A DNA stretch of 41,949 nt from a bacterium (GTDB taxonomy: Bacteria > Armatimonadota > UBA5829): the NCBI GenBank assembly GCA_021373255.1, contig JAJFTD010000200.1, forward strand, positions 1-41,949, in the 5' to 3' direction. A program made the translations under genes and the position numbers. Of this stretch, positions 32,278 through 39,014 are shown piece after piece. Numbering within the stretch: the first letter of the stretch is position 1; each line of letters opens with the position of its first letter. Below the pieces are notes generated by a model. The model made no database searches and was not told where the DNA came from. It worked only from the letters and a program-made list of their open reading frames with translations.

Positions 32278-32595
32278 ATGACATTCTATTTTGGATGTAA
32301 GTGGACTTTTGAGTACTTTGCAACCGGTCTTGTCGGCGGCCTGGTAGCGACACTGATTCTGCCCGGATCGTATACAACTCTGCCCAGGCTGGAAAATGTC
32401 GAAGGTGAAGTGCGCCTCTACTGGGGTGTCTTTGCGCGGCTTATCGCTGCGGGCGTGTTCGGGTGTATAGTCGATTGTAACAATAGAAACGCTTTTTTTG
32501 GTGGATTCTTCTCGTGGCATGTGCTCAGGTGGATGTCGGAAGAGGGGTGGATTCTGCTCAAAACTAGGCTGAAGGCTTGGTTCTCGAAAGACTGA
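32278..32595 (+). CDS. Small membrane protein, possible holin
   Basis: 105 aa with hydrophobic segments near residues 11-30 (YFATGLVGGLVATLILPG) and 47-65 (LYWGVFARLIAAGVFGCIVD), and an aromatic stretch (AFFGGFFSWHVL) that could be a third. A basic C-terminus ends WFSKD. First gene after the tail operon, before a terminator, and upstream of the endolysin: holin is a reasonable guess. Starts with an AAGGAG site. Confidence 0.5.
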   Translation: MTFYFGCKWTFEYFATGLVGGLVATLILPGSYTTLPRLENVEGEVRLYWGVFARLIAAGVFGCIVDCNNRNAFFGGFFSWHVLRWMSEEGWILLKTRLKAWFSKD

Positions 32596-32619
32596 GACTT
32601 CAACAATATCGGTTTCTAC

Positions 32620-32654
32620 AGCCCGACCTCCAATCTCGGAGGCGGGCTTTTTTA
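32620..32654 (+). terminator. Rho-independent terminator
   Basis: Stem AGCCCG(A)CCTCC with GGAGGCGGGCT, one bulged A, loop AATCTC, followed by TTTTTT. Strong terminator separating the membrane gene from the rest of the lysis genes; readthrough or a new start is needed for 32673. Confidence 0.85.
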
Positions 32655-32672
32655 ATGCCTAAGGAGGGCTAT

Positions 32673-33023
32673 ATGTTGAGTGTTATCAAAAACATTCTCA
32701 CCGCGTTCGGGACCATCAGCGGCCTGCTGACAATGATCCCATATATCACTACTCTCATCGAGCAGATGGAGTCTACAAGCGCCACTGGAGAGCAGAAAAA
32801 GAGCGCAGTGCTCGATCTCGTCTCTCAGGTTTTGACTACTGTCGACAAAAACACCTCTATCGATCTGCCCACGGACGCAATCATAGAGTGCATCAGCGGC
32901 CTGGTCGACATCATTGTCAAAATCAAAAACCTCGTCGGAGCATTTGAGCACTCTACAGAGACAACGAGCACCGACGACGTAGCCGTAACTGATACCGCCA
33001 CAGTCGATTCGGCTGCAGCCTAA
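32673..33023 (+). CDS. Hypothetical lysis-region protein
   Basis: 116 aa from ATG 32673, set by AAGGAGGGCT upstream; the frame is open back through the terminator but translation there is unlikely. A hydrophobic N-terminus (VIKNILTAFGTISGLLTMIP), helical middle and Thr/Asp/Ala-rich tail. Resembles short helical phage proteins preceding lysis genes; possibly holin-like. Next gene 12 bp away with an identical AAGGAGGGCT site. Confidence 0.5.
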   Translation: MLSVIKNILTAFGTISGLLTMIPYITTLIEQMESTSATGEQKKSAVLDLVSQVLTTVDKNTSIDLPTDAIIECISGLVDIIVKIKNLVGAFEHSTETTSTDDVAVTDTATVDSAAA

Positions 33024-33035
33024 GGAGGGCTAACA

Positions 33036-33356
33036 ATGAAAATGCACAACAAACTCATTACTCTTATCGTTATCATCGCGCTTGTGCTGTGCGCAGGCGC
33101 ATTGTGGGCAGATGATACGAACGCCTCTAGTACGCCTGGCACTCCGGCAATCACCACGTCTGCAGATGTGGCGCAGACGTCGCAGGACATGGGGGCGGGG
33201 TCTGCATCTACTAATGCCACTACACAAGTAGCGCTCAATCCGCCTGTGGTGACTGGCAGTTTTACCTCTGCGGTTACGGCGGCTACTGATTCAGATTCTA
33301 GTTCCGATACCACGGACAGCGCTGCGTTTGACACTGCATTCGCGCGATGCTGTTGA
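33036..33356 (+). CDS. Secreted Ser/Thr/Ala-rich lysis-region protein
   Basis: 106 aa. Clear signal peptide: KMHNK, then LITLIVIIALVLCAGALWA with cleavage after about residue 25. The mature part is low-complexity Ser/Thr/Ala/Asp with no fold visible. It ends ARCC at a TGA that overlaps the start of the next frame. Could be an exported lysis accessory or the N-terminal half of a longer protein disrupted by a frameshift into 33347-33655. Confidence 0.5.
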   Translation: MKMHNKLITLIVIIALVLCAGALWADDTNASSTPGTPAITTSADVAQTSQDMGAGSASTNATTQVALNPPVVTGSFTSAVTAATDSDSSSDTTDSAAFDTAFARCC

Positions 33357-33655
33357 ATGACTGCATGTCTAACCTGGAATGGTCTACTGGCTATGTCAAA
33401 AGCATACGGCATAGCAAACAGGGCACATTTCTGCAGACGTCAAAATTGATTCATTCTTGGAAATTCGGCAACTATACAATTCCGCTCAGAGGCAATGCGA
33501 TTGCTACCCTGGGCTGTGACAATATCTTGGGGGGTGGCCTGAGTATCGATTGTAAGAACCTGATAACTCTCGGGAGCTATGCAATGAGTCCGGGTGTGAG
33601 CTATCTCGCTGGTGGCTACAAGTGGAGCGGCTTCCTCAACTTTAGTAAGCGGTAA
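33347..33655 (+). CDS. Glycine/leucine-rich beta protein, overlapping the secreted gene
   Basis: 102 aa in the -1 frame relative to the preceding gene, 10-nt overlap. Sequence of short amphipathic strands: TSKLIHSWKFGNYTIPLRG, ILGGGLSIDCKNLITLGSY, SYLAGGYKWSGFLNFS. This recalls part of an outer-membrane or surface beta-barrel. No own ribosome site is seen. Either a coupled gene or the displaced C-terminus of the upstream signal-peptide protein. Confidence 0.45.
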   Translation: MLLNDCMSNLEWSTGYVKSIRHSKQGTFLQTSKLIHSWKFGNYTIPLRGNAIATLGCDNILGGGLSIDCKNLITLGSYAMSPGVSYLAGGYKWSGFLNFSKR

Positions 33656-33660
33656 ATTGT

Positions 33661-33846
33661 ATGTCGCCCGAACTCGAGTACTTAATTGACCGCCTGGCTG
33701 CCCAATGGGGCGAGACGCCAGAGGTGCGGCAGGCATATCGCGAGTTCGGGCTGACACTCGTAAGGAGAATCGAGAATTATGAGCGAACCGAAGCAATGCA
33801 GGGATATCAACAAACTCAAAGCAGACCTGCGGAAGAAAATACTTAA
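33661..33846 (+). CDS. Hypothetical helical protein before endolysin
   Basis: 61 aa: SPELEYLIDRLAAQWGETPE, then REFGLTLVRRIENYERTEAM. Helical and charged, five bases after the previous stop, and overlapping the endolysin by 68 nt in another frame. A plausible regulator or spanin-like accessory, but unassigned. Confidence 0.45.
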   Translation: MSPELEYLIDRLAAQWGETPEVRQAYREFGLTLVRRIENYERTEAMQGYQQTQSRPAEENT

Positions 33847-34135
33847 TATCCTCTATGCGCTGAAGCACGAGGGATACCATCCGTTCGTACTCGAAACGCT
33901 ACGCTCAGCAGAGCGGCAGGCATGGCTCATCAAAAAGGGCACTACGTGGACAAAACATTCTCGACACCAGGACGGCGAAGCCTGTGACATCGGCTTCAAA
34001 GACGAAAGAGGCAGTGTCATCTGGGATTCCGCATTTACCGGCTGGGGTCGTCTTGCGCACTACGCGCGTGAGCAGGGACTCGTTGCCGGTCACGACTGGA
34101 AGAAGCGGGACTGCCCGCACGTGGAATTGCCATGA
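33779..34135 (+). CDS. Endolysin: M15-type L-Ala-D-Glu/D-Ala peptidase
   Basis: 118 aa. Contains the M15 peptidase zinc signature: S61-R-H63-x2-G-x-A-x-D70 (SRHQDGEACDIGF) and WKKRDCPHVEL with H114 as third ligand and an acidic catalytic residue before it. VLETLRSAERQ is the usual strand-helix at the domain start. It cleaves peptide cross-bridges of peptidoglycan. No signal peptide and no cell-wall-binding domain, so release depends on a holin. Start has AAGGAG 12 bases upstream, somewhat far. Confidence 0.85.
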   Translation: MSEPKQCRDINKLKADLRKKILNILYALKHEGYHPFVLETLRSAERQAWLIKKGTTWTKHSRHQDGEACDIGFKDERGSVIWDSAFTGWGRLAHYAREQGLVAGHDWKKRDCPHVELP

Positions 34136-34449
34136 TACCCGCCCTATTTGCCCTTCTGGCTCTATCATCTACCCCGCCCGGCACGCTCATTACGTTGAGT
34201 GCAAGCGCGGGTGGGGTTGAGACTACTACCTACCTTGTGGTGATGTCGCCACTCGCGGATAAGATAGGCACTGTTTATGTTTGCGGCAGCTATCGAGGTG
34301 TTCCCTTGCCGGGGATATATGTCAGATTTATAGCGCCGATCAGCCCTGGATGCTATGAGACATTTGAGGGTTGGACACTGCGTGATGGGCGCGTGCTGGT
34401 CGGACAGGAAATCGTTGACGTGGACTCGCTCAACCTTAACATTTATTAA
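34132..34449 (+). CDS. Exported hypothetical protein after endolysin
   Basis: 105 aa, overlapping the endolysin by four bases. N-terminus MIPALFALLALSSTPPG could be a short signal sequence; the rest is beta-rich (TTYLVVMSPLADKIGTVYVC, GIYVRFIAPISPG). Final gene of the lysis operon. Could be a spanin-like or envelope protein; no lipobox is seen. Confidence 0.5.
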   Translation: MIPALFALLALSSTPPGTLITLSASAGGVETTTYLVVMSPLADKIGTVYVCGSYRGVPLPGIYVRFIAPISPGCYETFEGWTLRDGRVLVGQEIVDVDSLNLNIY

Positions 34450-34511
34450 CATTTCTTCCTCATCGATTCTCACTCTCTCGCAGTTTCCACCAGCCGAAAA
34501 ACCTCCATTTT

Positions 34512-34596
34512 TGGGTAAAAATACCCCACTTTTTGATGTTGACACCCACACAATTGTGTGGTATATTATATATAGACAACCACACAGTGATGTGGG
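34512..34596 (+). promoter_or_regulatory. Promoter and operators of accessory operon A
   Basis: TTGACA at 34539-34544, 17-nt spacer, TATATT at 34562-34567. The spacer contains a perfect 16-bp palindrome CCACACAATTGTGTGG (34546-34561); a second version CCACACAGTGATGTGG lies at 34580-34595. Upstream is TGGGTAAAAATACCCCAC (34512-34529), which can fold into GGGTA-AAAA-TACCC and is repeated exactly before operon B. Binding of a dimeric regulator, likely the HTH gene at 35175, would block RNA polymerase. Confidence 0.85.
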
Positions 34597-34615
34597 TGAA
34601 TATGGAGGTATTAAA

Positions 34616-35182
34616 ATGCTAGCAGTCACAGGTAACACATATGCAGTTAGGGATAAAATCAAACAACTCGGTGGTCAGTGGGACAGCGCAAACAAACGCT
34701 GGCTGTGCCCAGACGAATACGAATCCGCGCTCAGGGCGATCAGAATCCCGGTCGGTGGCGCGGAACAACTCTGGGAACCATGCTCCCAATGTGGCAATGA
34801 GCCGGTTGACGGCAGCGGATTATGTGAGGACTGTCGCAGGACAGAGGCATTGCGCATTGAACATCTGCTATCTGTCGAGGATGAGGCGAGAGAGTTGATA
34901 GCCGATATGTCAAATTTGGCAATCGCACTATATAACCATGTGTCGCGTAGAGATGCAGAGGCAATTGATGCTCCTGCTAATACTCGGATTGTGGGTCATG
35001 GCTCTCCGTTAGCTGGAGGGTATAGTGTTGATTTGATTACAGACGGGGCGCAGTTGTATGCTCGTTACAACCATCATTATGACTGGGATCACGACAGATA
35101 TTATGTAATACCGACCGACCACCTAAAACCGGCATACAAAACAGCGGTAGAAATGCTGATCAGGAGCGTCGCAAATGACTGA
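34616..35182 (+). CDS. Accessory protein A1 with N-terminal 'GNTY' domain and zinc motif
   Basis: 188 aa from ATG 34616 (GGAGG site); the open frame further upstream overlaps the promoter. Residues 1-42 (LAVTGNTYAVRDKIKQLGGQ, DSANKRWLCPDE) match a small module seen in many phage and plasmid proteins. Residues about 56-77 hold CSQCG...CEDCRR, a four-cysteine zinc site. The remainder (DEARELIADMSNLAIALYNH, SVDLITDGAQLYARYNHHYD) is unassigned. First gene after a tightly controlled promoter, next to an HTH gene: possible anti-defence or superinfection protein. Confidence 0.6.
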   Translation: MLAVTGNTYAVRDKIKQLGGQWDSANKRWLCPDEYESALRAIRIPVGGAEQLWEPCSQCGNEPVDGSGLCEDCRRTEALRIEHLLSVEDEARELIADMSNLAIALYNHVSRRDAEAIDAPANTRIVGHGSPLAGGYSVDLITDGAQLYARYNHHYDWDHDRYYVIPTDHLKPAYKTAVEMLIRSVAND

Positions 35183-35462
35183 CACAGCGTCTAACAGAGC
35201 ACGACGAAAAGGACTTCCACTTACAGATATGCAGAGATATTTATTAGGCTCTGCCGAGGGACTCGCATTCTCGCCGTCACGCCTACGTGACGCGCGACTC
35301 AAAACAGGATTGCATCAGCGCGAAGTTGCGGAAGCGCTGGGGTGCCTCGTAGATATTTTGCGCAGATGGGAATCCGGGCGGACATCTCCGTCTGCGGAAC
35401 TGTTGCTCAAATTAATGATTATTTACGATGTTAACCCTCGTGATTTAATGAGGACTGGGTAA
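35175..35462 (+). CDS. XRE-family regulator closing accessory operon A
   Basis: 95 aa overlapping A1 by 8 nt. Residues about 35-90 are an XRE helix-turn-helix: SRLRDARLKTGLHQREVAEA, LGCLVDILRRWESGRTSPSA, ELLLKLMIIYDVNPRDL. It probably represses its own operon by binding the 16-bp palindromes at 34546 and 34580, as Aca proteins do for anti-CRISPR operons. Its stop lies inside the shared 18-bp element. The last third is duplicated at 37406-37499. Confidence 0.8.
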   Translation: MTDTASNRARRKGLPLTDMQRYLLGSAEGLAFSPSRLRDARLKTGLHQREVAEALGCLVDILRRWESGRTSPSAELLLKLMIIYDVNPRDLMRTG

Positions 35463-35511
35463 AAATACCCCACAAATTACCCTTGACAAATAGGCCCACA
35501 GGGCCTATAAT
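35456..35511 (+). promoter_or_regulatory. Promoter and operator of accessory operon B
   Basis: TTGACA at 35483-35488, 17 nt, TATAAT at 35506-35511: a full consensus sigma70 promoter. The spacer and -10 carry an inverted repeat ATAGGCCC-ACA-GGGCCTAT (35490-35508), different from operon A. TGGGTAAAAATACCCCAC (35456-35473) upstream is identical to 34512-34529. The likely ligand of the repeat is the HTH protein at 37214. Confidence 0.88.
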
Positions 35512-35560
35512 ACTAATGTAGCAAGGTTGATTTGACCGGCTAACATTTGGAGGTTTTGAA

Positions 35561-36058
35561 ATGACCACAATCGACAAAGTAGTTTGGAGCAAAGACTCCA
35601 GCCGAGGACACATTGACATCAGCACAGATGGCAAGCACTACATAGTTGCCATCGATGGTGTTGAGGTCGGTAAAGGCTGGATACAGCCACTCAGACAACC
35701 CCAAGGTGACATCACCCATTACATTGACACCAAGCCCGCGATTGGTCTCACCGCTGCCGATGTAGCTATCCTCAGGCAAGCATCTGCGGATATCTACAAC
35801 GCTGATCCCCGCAATCAACGCAACGAAATACGCGATAAAATGCAGGCCGCTCTCGATAATGAGAGTTATCATCGTAACAGAGATGACAACGGCACCGGGT
35901 TGAGATTTGCTGAGGCCGCCAAATACGAGGCCGAATACAAAGATTTGGCCGCTCAACTCAAAGCCTTTGATGAGGCTCACCCTGAGATTAAGGCCGAAAT
36001 TGATGCTGAGAAGGAATGCAAAAAAGAAGAGGCTCGCAGGTTTGTCGAGAATAACTGA
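35561..36058 (+). CDS. Accessory protein B1, unknown function
   Basis: 165 aa, GGAGG site, first gene under the consensus promoter. N-terminal beta section (DKVVWSKDSSRGHIDISTDG, YIVAIDGVEVGKG), then long charged helices (KYEAEYKDLAAQLKAFDEAH, EKECKKEEARRF). Acidic overall, no catalytic motif. Size, promoter and company fit a candidate inhibitor of host defence; not recognised. Confidence 0.6.
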   Translation: MTTIDKVVWSKDSSRGHIDISTDGKHYIVAIDGVEVGKGWIQPLRQPQGDITHYIDTKPAIGLTAADVAILRQASADIYNADPRNQRNEIRDKMQAALDNESYHRNRDDNGTGLRFAEAAKYEAEYKDLAAQLKAFDEAHPEIKAEIDAEKECKKEEARRFVENN

Positions 36059-36070
36059 GAGGAAACGAAA

Positions 36071-36274
36071 ATGCAGGGAAAACTCTACTACCACAAATCG
36101 TTACCGACCGTCGTTGTAATCAAGATAGCCGACGGCCAAATGCTAATGCAAAACAGCTTGGAGCTGCGCCCAATAGATATTGCCAAGTGCAAGCCATATA
36201 GAGCGCCGCAGACCGAGGCACTCATCCCGGTGCCGGAGTATCTATACAGGCATTACGGCATCGAGTTATCTTGA
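36071..36274 (+). CDS. Accessory protein B2, small beta protein
   Basis: 67 aa, GAGAGGAAACG site. Sequence KLYYHKSLPTVVVIKIADGQ, SLELRPIDIAKCKPYRAPQ suggests a compact beta fold. The stop is one base before the next start. No family recognised. Confidence 0.55.
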   Translation: MQGKLYYHKSLPTVVVIKIADGQMLMQNSLELRPIDIAKCKPYRAPQTEALIPVPEYLYRHYGIELS

Positions 36275-36275
36275 T

Positions 36276-37217
36276 ATGCGGACTTGGCTCGACTACTACA
36301 TATTAGGAGCACTAGACAGCCTGCCTAAAAGCATCAGGCAGCAATTGCCGCACGAAACAGACGCCGATGCAATGTTGTATCACGTATTGCTAACTTTGCG
36401 TGATTTACAGAGCGCAGAATGGATGCCAGATAATGCAAATGTGCCGCGAAATATGATGTTCGCCTGCCTACTACCTTTTTTGGTTAGGGCAACGGGTGCG
36501 CCAGCGGATATCCTTCAGCCATCAACATCTGCGACTGTGGCGGTGCAGGTGAGTCCCGACCTCATCGAGGACTTCGCCCACGCTACTGCACCTGACACTG
36601 ACGCTTGGCGGATACCTATGCAAAACGCGACATGGTATATAGATATCCCTCATCATGCGCTGCTCGTTGGCGAGCATGAGGTCCGCGCGATATTCACGCA
36701 GGGGACAATGCAAGGCGATATGGTAGTGGTGGTTGTGCTCGCACCGCCTGGTAGCGATAGGTTATCAGGTAGATATGTGTGGACGATGAACGATCCGTCG
36801 CCTGTGCTGGGTATGTCTGCACCGGACGAGATTGACGGCGAATATCTCCGCGAATCGATCAATAATCTCATACGCCTGATATCGCTCTACCGGCTGACTG
36901 CGGATTATCGCCAAGAGCGATTGCCTCAGACATCCGTTGATGATCTCTCAAAATTGAGGTTGGACAAGCAGCGTGCCCGCCAAAAAACGCACAGCATATT
37001 CCGTGTTGGCCGCCTGACATCACCACCTGGACGGTTTGGCCGCGAACATACAGGTGAGCGAGCGTGGATATTGACTCATAGAGTGTCGGTGCGCGGGCAT
37101 TTTCGTTGGCAGCCTTACGGACCTGAGCATAGATTGCGCAGGTTGCAGTGGATAGCAGCCCACCATCGTGGACCCGAGGACGGCGGTGAGAAAATTGATA
37201 TCGAGAGGTTGAAATGA
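36276..37217 (+). CDS. Accessory protein B3 with C-terminal basic 'RGH-WQPYG' motif
   Basis: 313 aa from ATG 36276 (one base after the B2 stop; upstream frame is a shadow). Residues about 1-75 helical; 120-200 beta-rich (IPHHALLVGEHEVRAIFTQG, GDMVVVVVLAPPG). C-terminal 40 residues: RVSVRGHFRWQPYGPEHRLR, then WIAAHHRGPEDGG. This R-G-H-x-R-x-Q-x-x-G...W-I-A-x-H..GP pattern recurs at the ends of many mobile-element proteins of unknown role, and may be nucleic-acid-binding. It overlaps the HTH gene by four bases. Confidence 0.6.
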   Translation: MRTWLDYYILGALDSLPKSIRQQLPHETDADAMLYHVLLTLRDLQSAEWMPDNANVPRNMMFACLLPFLVRATGAPADILQPSTSATVAVQVSPDLIEDFAHATAPDTDAWRIPMQNATWYIDIPHHALLVGEHEVRAIFTQGTMQGDMVVVVVLAPPGSDRLSGRYVWTMNDPSPVLGMSAPDEIDGEYLRESINNLIRLISLYRLTADYRQERLPQTSVDDLSKLRLDKQRARQKTHSIFRVGRLTSPPGRFGREHTGERAWILTHRVSVRGHFRWQPYGPEHRLRRLQWIAAHHRGPEDGGEKIDIERLK

Positions 37218-37396
37218 CGCGAGAGGAATTACGAGAGATTGGGACAAAACTGTGGGGACCACGCTGGCAGACGGCAATGGCAAACGCCCTGCGTGTTAAT
37301 GCCCGCACAGTGCGCAAATGGCTGGCAGGGGATCGCGGTATCCCTGGACCTGTCGAGGTGGCGCTCAAGGCTTTGCTGGATGCGCGGAAGCAATGA
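37214..37396 (+). CDS. Small HTH regulator closing accessory operon B
   Basis: 60 aa, ATGA overlap with B3. Helix-turn-helix: WQTAMANALRVNARTVRKWL followed by AGDRGIPGPVEVALKALLDA. Very similar in size and pattern to phage autorepressors that bind one inverted repeat at their own promoter. Likely target is 35490-35508. This places an Aca-like gene at the end of operon B, as in operon A. Confidence 0.75.
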   Translation: MTREELREIGTKLWGPRWQTAMANALRVNARTVRKWLAGDRGIPGPVEVALKALLDARKQ

Positions 37397-37405
37397 GGCG
37401 CCGGA

Positions 37406-37499
37406 GTGTCTCGTAGATATTTTGCGCCGGTGGGAATCAGCGCGAACGACTCCATCTGCGGAGCTGCTGCTCAAATTAATGATTATTTACGATATCAGC
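37406..37499 (+). pseudogene. Truncated duplicate of the XRE regulator
   Basis: Translates as ECLVDILRRWESARTTPSAE and LLLKLMIIYDISP without start codon or N-terminal half. It aligns at DNA level with 35342-35435 with only scattered differences. It lies ten bases after the operon B HTH stop. A hairpin AGCCCGC/GCGGGCT (37497-37520) follows. This is a recombination remnant, indicating that cassettes here are exchanged at the XRE 3' end. Confidence 0.7.
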
Positions 37500-37518
37500 C
37501 CGCTCTACCACAGGCGGG

Positions 37519-37620
37519 CTATCCTCCAAAAATCCACCACAGCAGGCGCATTATAGCCAGCCCCACAAGGACCCACGCGACTGCTCCCCAATATCCAGAT
37601 TGTCTGTCCCAACCTTGCAT
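37519..37620 (-). CDS. Possible 33-aa single-pass membrane peptide
   Basis: Minus strand ATG at 37620, preceded by AAAGAGGGAAT; reads QGWDRQSGYWGAVAWVLVG then LAIMRLLWWIFGG. One strong hydrophobic helix. It overlaps no other credible gene. It lies beyond the attP terminator as seen from integrase, so it would need its own transcript. Low to moderate support. Confidence 0.35.
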   Translation of the reverse strand: MQGWDRQSGYWGAVAWVLVGLAIMRLLWWIFGG

Positions 37621-37679
37621 ATTCCCTCTTTTTGGCATTGCCGAAGTGGTTACAATGCCAAAAACAATGCCATAACAAA

Positions 37680-37716
37680 AATAAGCCTCTGAAAGCATTT
37701 TTCAGAGGCTTATTTT
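37680..37716. terminator. Bidirectional terminator in attP
   Basis: Perfect 15-bp stem (37680-37694 with 37700-37714), 5-nt loop GCATT, with T-runs on both strands. It can end both rightward accessory transcripts and leftward integrase transcripts, and is one of the strongest hairpins in the genome. Confidence 0.85.
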
Positions 37717-37727
37717 ACGCTTAAAAC

Positions 37728-37772
37728 TGGCGCACCCGGCGCGATTCGAACGCGCGGCCTTCTGCTCCGGAG
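37728..37772 (-). tRNA. 3' half of tRNA-Arg(CCG), attP core
   Basis: On the minus strand, reading from the anticodon loop to CCA: loop CTCCGGA with anticodon CCG, 3' strand GCAGA of the anticodon stem, variable loop, T-arm GCGCG-TTCGAAT-CGCGC, acceptor strand CGGGTGC, G, CCA (37730-37728). The 5' half is missing: the bases before the loop (GGTTATAA) do not pair. On integration this fragment restores the host tRNA-Arg gene. Not a functional tRNA in the phage. Confidence 0.85.
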
Positions 37773-37877
37773 TTATAACCTAACCGTCAAATCGGGGCCA
37801 TAAAGCGGGATTTCGAGCGTGGACAGATGACTTTATACCAATAAAATACCATGCGAACCAATGCCAAACAATGCCAT

Positions 37878-39014
37878 TTACAATGCCAAGGTCCCCAGCA
37901 CATCCACTATGCCGTCCTGTGTGCCTCTCATCAGATGCCCGTAGGTGTTGACAGTTATCTCAATACTGGAGTGCCCTAGCCGTTCGCTTACAGCAATGAT
38001 CGGCACGCCTCTGTTGAGCAATATGGAAGCGTGGGTGTGCCGAAGTGTATGAATGGAGTGAATCGAAATACCCGCGTGTTTGCAAAGTTTTGGAAAAAAT
38101 CTTTTTACCGATTCAATCCTCATAAGCTCTCCGTAATCGGTCGGCGATACCCAATCGTTCTGCAGATAAGATTCACCCAACGATTCTGCTTTTTGCTCTG
38201 TAGCTATTTTGTGGGCACGGAGGATATCCATGGTCGCCTGAGTGACGGGTATACTGCGATGCTTATTGTTCTTCGGTGGTTTAATGTTCATTTTGCCACC
38301 GGTCGACTCAACCGCCTGCGTCACATGTATGAGCCTTCGGGCAAAATCAATGTTGCGCCACTCCAACGCCATAATCTCGCCGATCCTCATACCTGTTGCT
38401 GAGGCAATAACAACCGGTATGTAATATCGTGAGGTTTTTGTATAGGTGAGGAGGGTGCGCAATTCTTCCTCTGTGAATATCTCGATCTGTGTTTTAGGTA
38501 GACGAGGCAATTCGACGCCGACCATTGGTGACCGTGCTATCAATTGCCACTGCACAGCTTTATTGAGCGCGGTTCGCAGGCATGTGACGTGATGACGAAC
38601 ACTGCAGGCCGACAATGTTTCCTTGCCGTTAAGTTTGCTCTTACCATTGAGCTTATCTGTGATGTACTGTTGAATATCTGTGGATTTCAACTTGTCCAGC
38701 CTGATGCTGCCGAGCGCAGGAATGATGTGAGAATTGCACCAGCCGCTGTAATTCTCATGCGTTTTGTCCGTGACTGTGCTGTTTTTTGTCTGTTTCAGCC
38801 AATACGAGAGGTATTCCCCCAGTGTTTGCGAGCAAGGTTCAACGTGTGTGCCTTCGCGCAACTCTACCAATATCTTGTGTAAAGCCGCCTGAGCGTCTTT
38901 CTTGCCACCTCTAATGGTTTTGTTGTGGTATATATCCCTTCCCTGCTCGTTTTTGCCGCAATACCACTGCAGCCGCCACGAGCCGGGAGATCGCTGTGTT
39001 ACTGATCCGCGCAT
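37878..39014 (-). CDS. int: Tyrosine-family integrase
   Basis: 378 aa from ATG 39014, set by AAGGAG eight bases upstream; a GTG seven codons earlier is in frame. N-terminal arm-binding domain (SVTQRSPGSWRLQWYCGKNE, then DIYHNKTIRGGKKDAQ), SAM-like core-binding domain (SQTLGEYLSYWLKQTK), and catalytic domain with R in ATGMRIGE (about 210), H-x-x-R in HTLRH (about 322-325), H in LGHSS (348) and nucleophile Y in VNTYGH (358). It recombines attP with the host tRNA-Arg gene. Its 3' end overlaps an arm site. Confidence 0.95.
   Translation of the reverse strand: MRGSVTQRSPGSWRLQWYCGKNEQGRDIYHNKTIRGGKKDAQAALHKILVELREGTHVEPCSQTLGEYLSYWLKQTKNSTVTDKTHENYSGWCNSHIIPALGSIRLDKLKSTDIQQYITDKLNGKSKLNGKETLSACSVRHHVTCLRTALNKAVQWQLIARSPMVGVELPRLPKTQIEIFTEEELRTLLTYTKTSRYYIPVVIASATGMRIGEIMALEWRNIDFARRLIHVTQAVESTGGKMNIKPPKNNKHRSIPVTQATMDILRAHKIATEQKAESLGESYLQNDWVSPTDYGELMRIESVKRFFPKLCKHAGISIHSIHTLRHTHASILLNRGVPIIAVSERLGHSSIEITVNTYGHLMRGTQDGIVDVLGTLAL

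Larger units (their letters stand above)
37633..37888. other. attP attachment site with integrase arm sites
   Basis: A 45-nt tRNA-Arg 3' fragment (37728-37772, core) is flanked by six copies of CAATGCCA: 37633-37640 (inverted), 37653-37660, 37665-37672 on one side, and 37859-37866, 37869-37876, 37881-37888 on the other, the last reaching into the integrase 3' end. This is the P-core-P' layout of tyrosine integrase attP sites. Spacings of 10-12 bp put neighbouring arm sites on the same helix face. Confidence 0.8.

Noticed and set aside
34355-34615. Upstream extension of accessory gene A1
   Set aside because: It would run through the promoter and both operators; ATG 34616 has a GGAGG site.
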